Positions 14,520 through 14,572 of a DNA stretch of 14,572 nucleotides are shown piece after piece; position 1 is the first letter of the stretch; every line of letters starts with the position of its first letter. The notes under the pieces were generated by a model that did no database searches, had not been told where the DNA came from, and was given only the letters and a program-made list of their open reading frames with translations. Made by a program: the position numbers and the translations under genes. The stretch comes from Bacteroidales bacterium M2 (GTDB lineage Bacteria > Bacteroidota > Bacteroidia > Bacteroidales > Muribaculaceae): assembly GCA_001689415.1 (NCBI GenBank), contig LUJM01000121.1:786-15357 (forward strand), given 5' to 3'.

Positions 14520-14565
14520 ACGTTGGTATTCAAAACATTAGCAATACTGACCGAGGCTTGTCTCG
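14501..14565 (+). ncRNA. long bulged hairpin, candidate structured RNA element
   Basis: CGAGACAAGCCTCG (14501-14514) and CGAGGCTTGTCTCG (14552-14565) are perfect 14-bp complements. Inside, GTTGGTATT (14522-14530) pairs with AATACTGAC (14543-14551), giving 9 more pairs of which two are G-U wobbles on the plus strand. They would be A-C mismatches on the minus strand, which favours plus-strand transcription. The two helices stack with only a 7-nt bulge (ATTAGAC) on the 5' side; the apical loop is 12 nt. I match it to no RNA family I know. The sequence after it (TTTACTC) lacks a proper T-run before the window ends. Confidence 0.4.
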
Positions 14566-14572
14566 TTTACTC

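Noticed and set aside
14350..14565. CRISPR array, integron attC site or insertion-sequence end at the right edge
   Set aside because: There are only two diverged repeat copies, unlike CRISPR; no GTTRRRY-type attC core or matching outer arms; no transposase frame and no terminal repeat pair within the window.
14501..14572. The long hairpin as a simple intrinsic terminator
   Set aside because: The stem is followed by GTTTACTC rather than a T-run, and its bulge and 12-nt loop are unlike the compact terminators elsewhere in the window. The window ends too soon to exclude it fully.
1..14572. A defence, mobile or biosynthetic system
   Set aside because: No recombinase, nuclease, toxin-antitoxin, reverse transcriptase or biosynthetic domain appears among the genes; the window is mainly conserved housekeeping and envelope functions.

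Overview
The window looks like a chromosomal stretch from a Bacteroidota (Bacteroidales) genome, plausibly a Muribaculaceae relative. The reasons are a ribosomal protein S16 with a long Ala/Glu/Lys tail, a eukaryote-like (type 2) isoleucyl-tRNA synthetase, a DksA/TraR-like protein with a degraded zinc finger, a DUF4296 lipoprotein, an OmpP1/FadL-type barrel, near absence of Shine-Dalgarno sequences, and several matches to the Bacteroidota -7 promoter element TAnnTTTG. The family-level guess is inference from composition and gene content only.

Layout. 1-419: 3' part of rpsP, closed by a terminator. 567-6213: a compact plus-strand cluster of ileS, dksA-like, lspA, a DUF4296 lipoprotein and a 74-aa hypothetical. 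From dksA-like onward the genes overlap each other, and a perfect 12-bp hairpin lies between ileS and dksA-like. 6215-8074: a second unit with its own TATATTTG promoter, yihY and ridA joined by an ATGA overlap, ending in a strong terminator. 8213-8844: a single DUF308/HdeD-like membrane protein with its own terminator. 8907-10299: a promoter and an exported 420-aa Trp/Gly/His/Asn-rich protein of unknown function, then a terminator. 10324-12022: an OmpP1/FadL-like outer-membrane barrel ending at a bidirectional terminator shared with the convergent glmS. 12131-12169: a short AT-rich tandem repeat. 12201-14216: glmS on the minus strand, with a leader of about 155 nt and a TACTTTTG promoter. 14217-14572: no confident gene; a minus-oriented terminator followed by about 220 nt of direct repeat and strong hairpins that look like structured RNA or a regulatory locus.

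How the genes fit together. The left half is translation and envelope housekeeping: S16, IleRS, a ppGpp-related transcription factor homologue, and the lipoprotein signal peptidase encoded directly against a lipoprotein that should be its substrate. YihY (inner membrane) and RidA (removal of reactive enamines/imines) are translationally coupled. The right half is envelope again: an exported low-complexity protein, an outer-membrane barrel, and GlmS, which supplies amino sugars for peptidoglycan and LPS.

Most of the window is ordinary conserved sequence. The two points most worth following are the IleRS signature motif, which reads GIHH instead of HxGH (the swapped form associated with mupirocin hyper-resistance), and the unexplained structured region at the right end.
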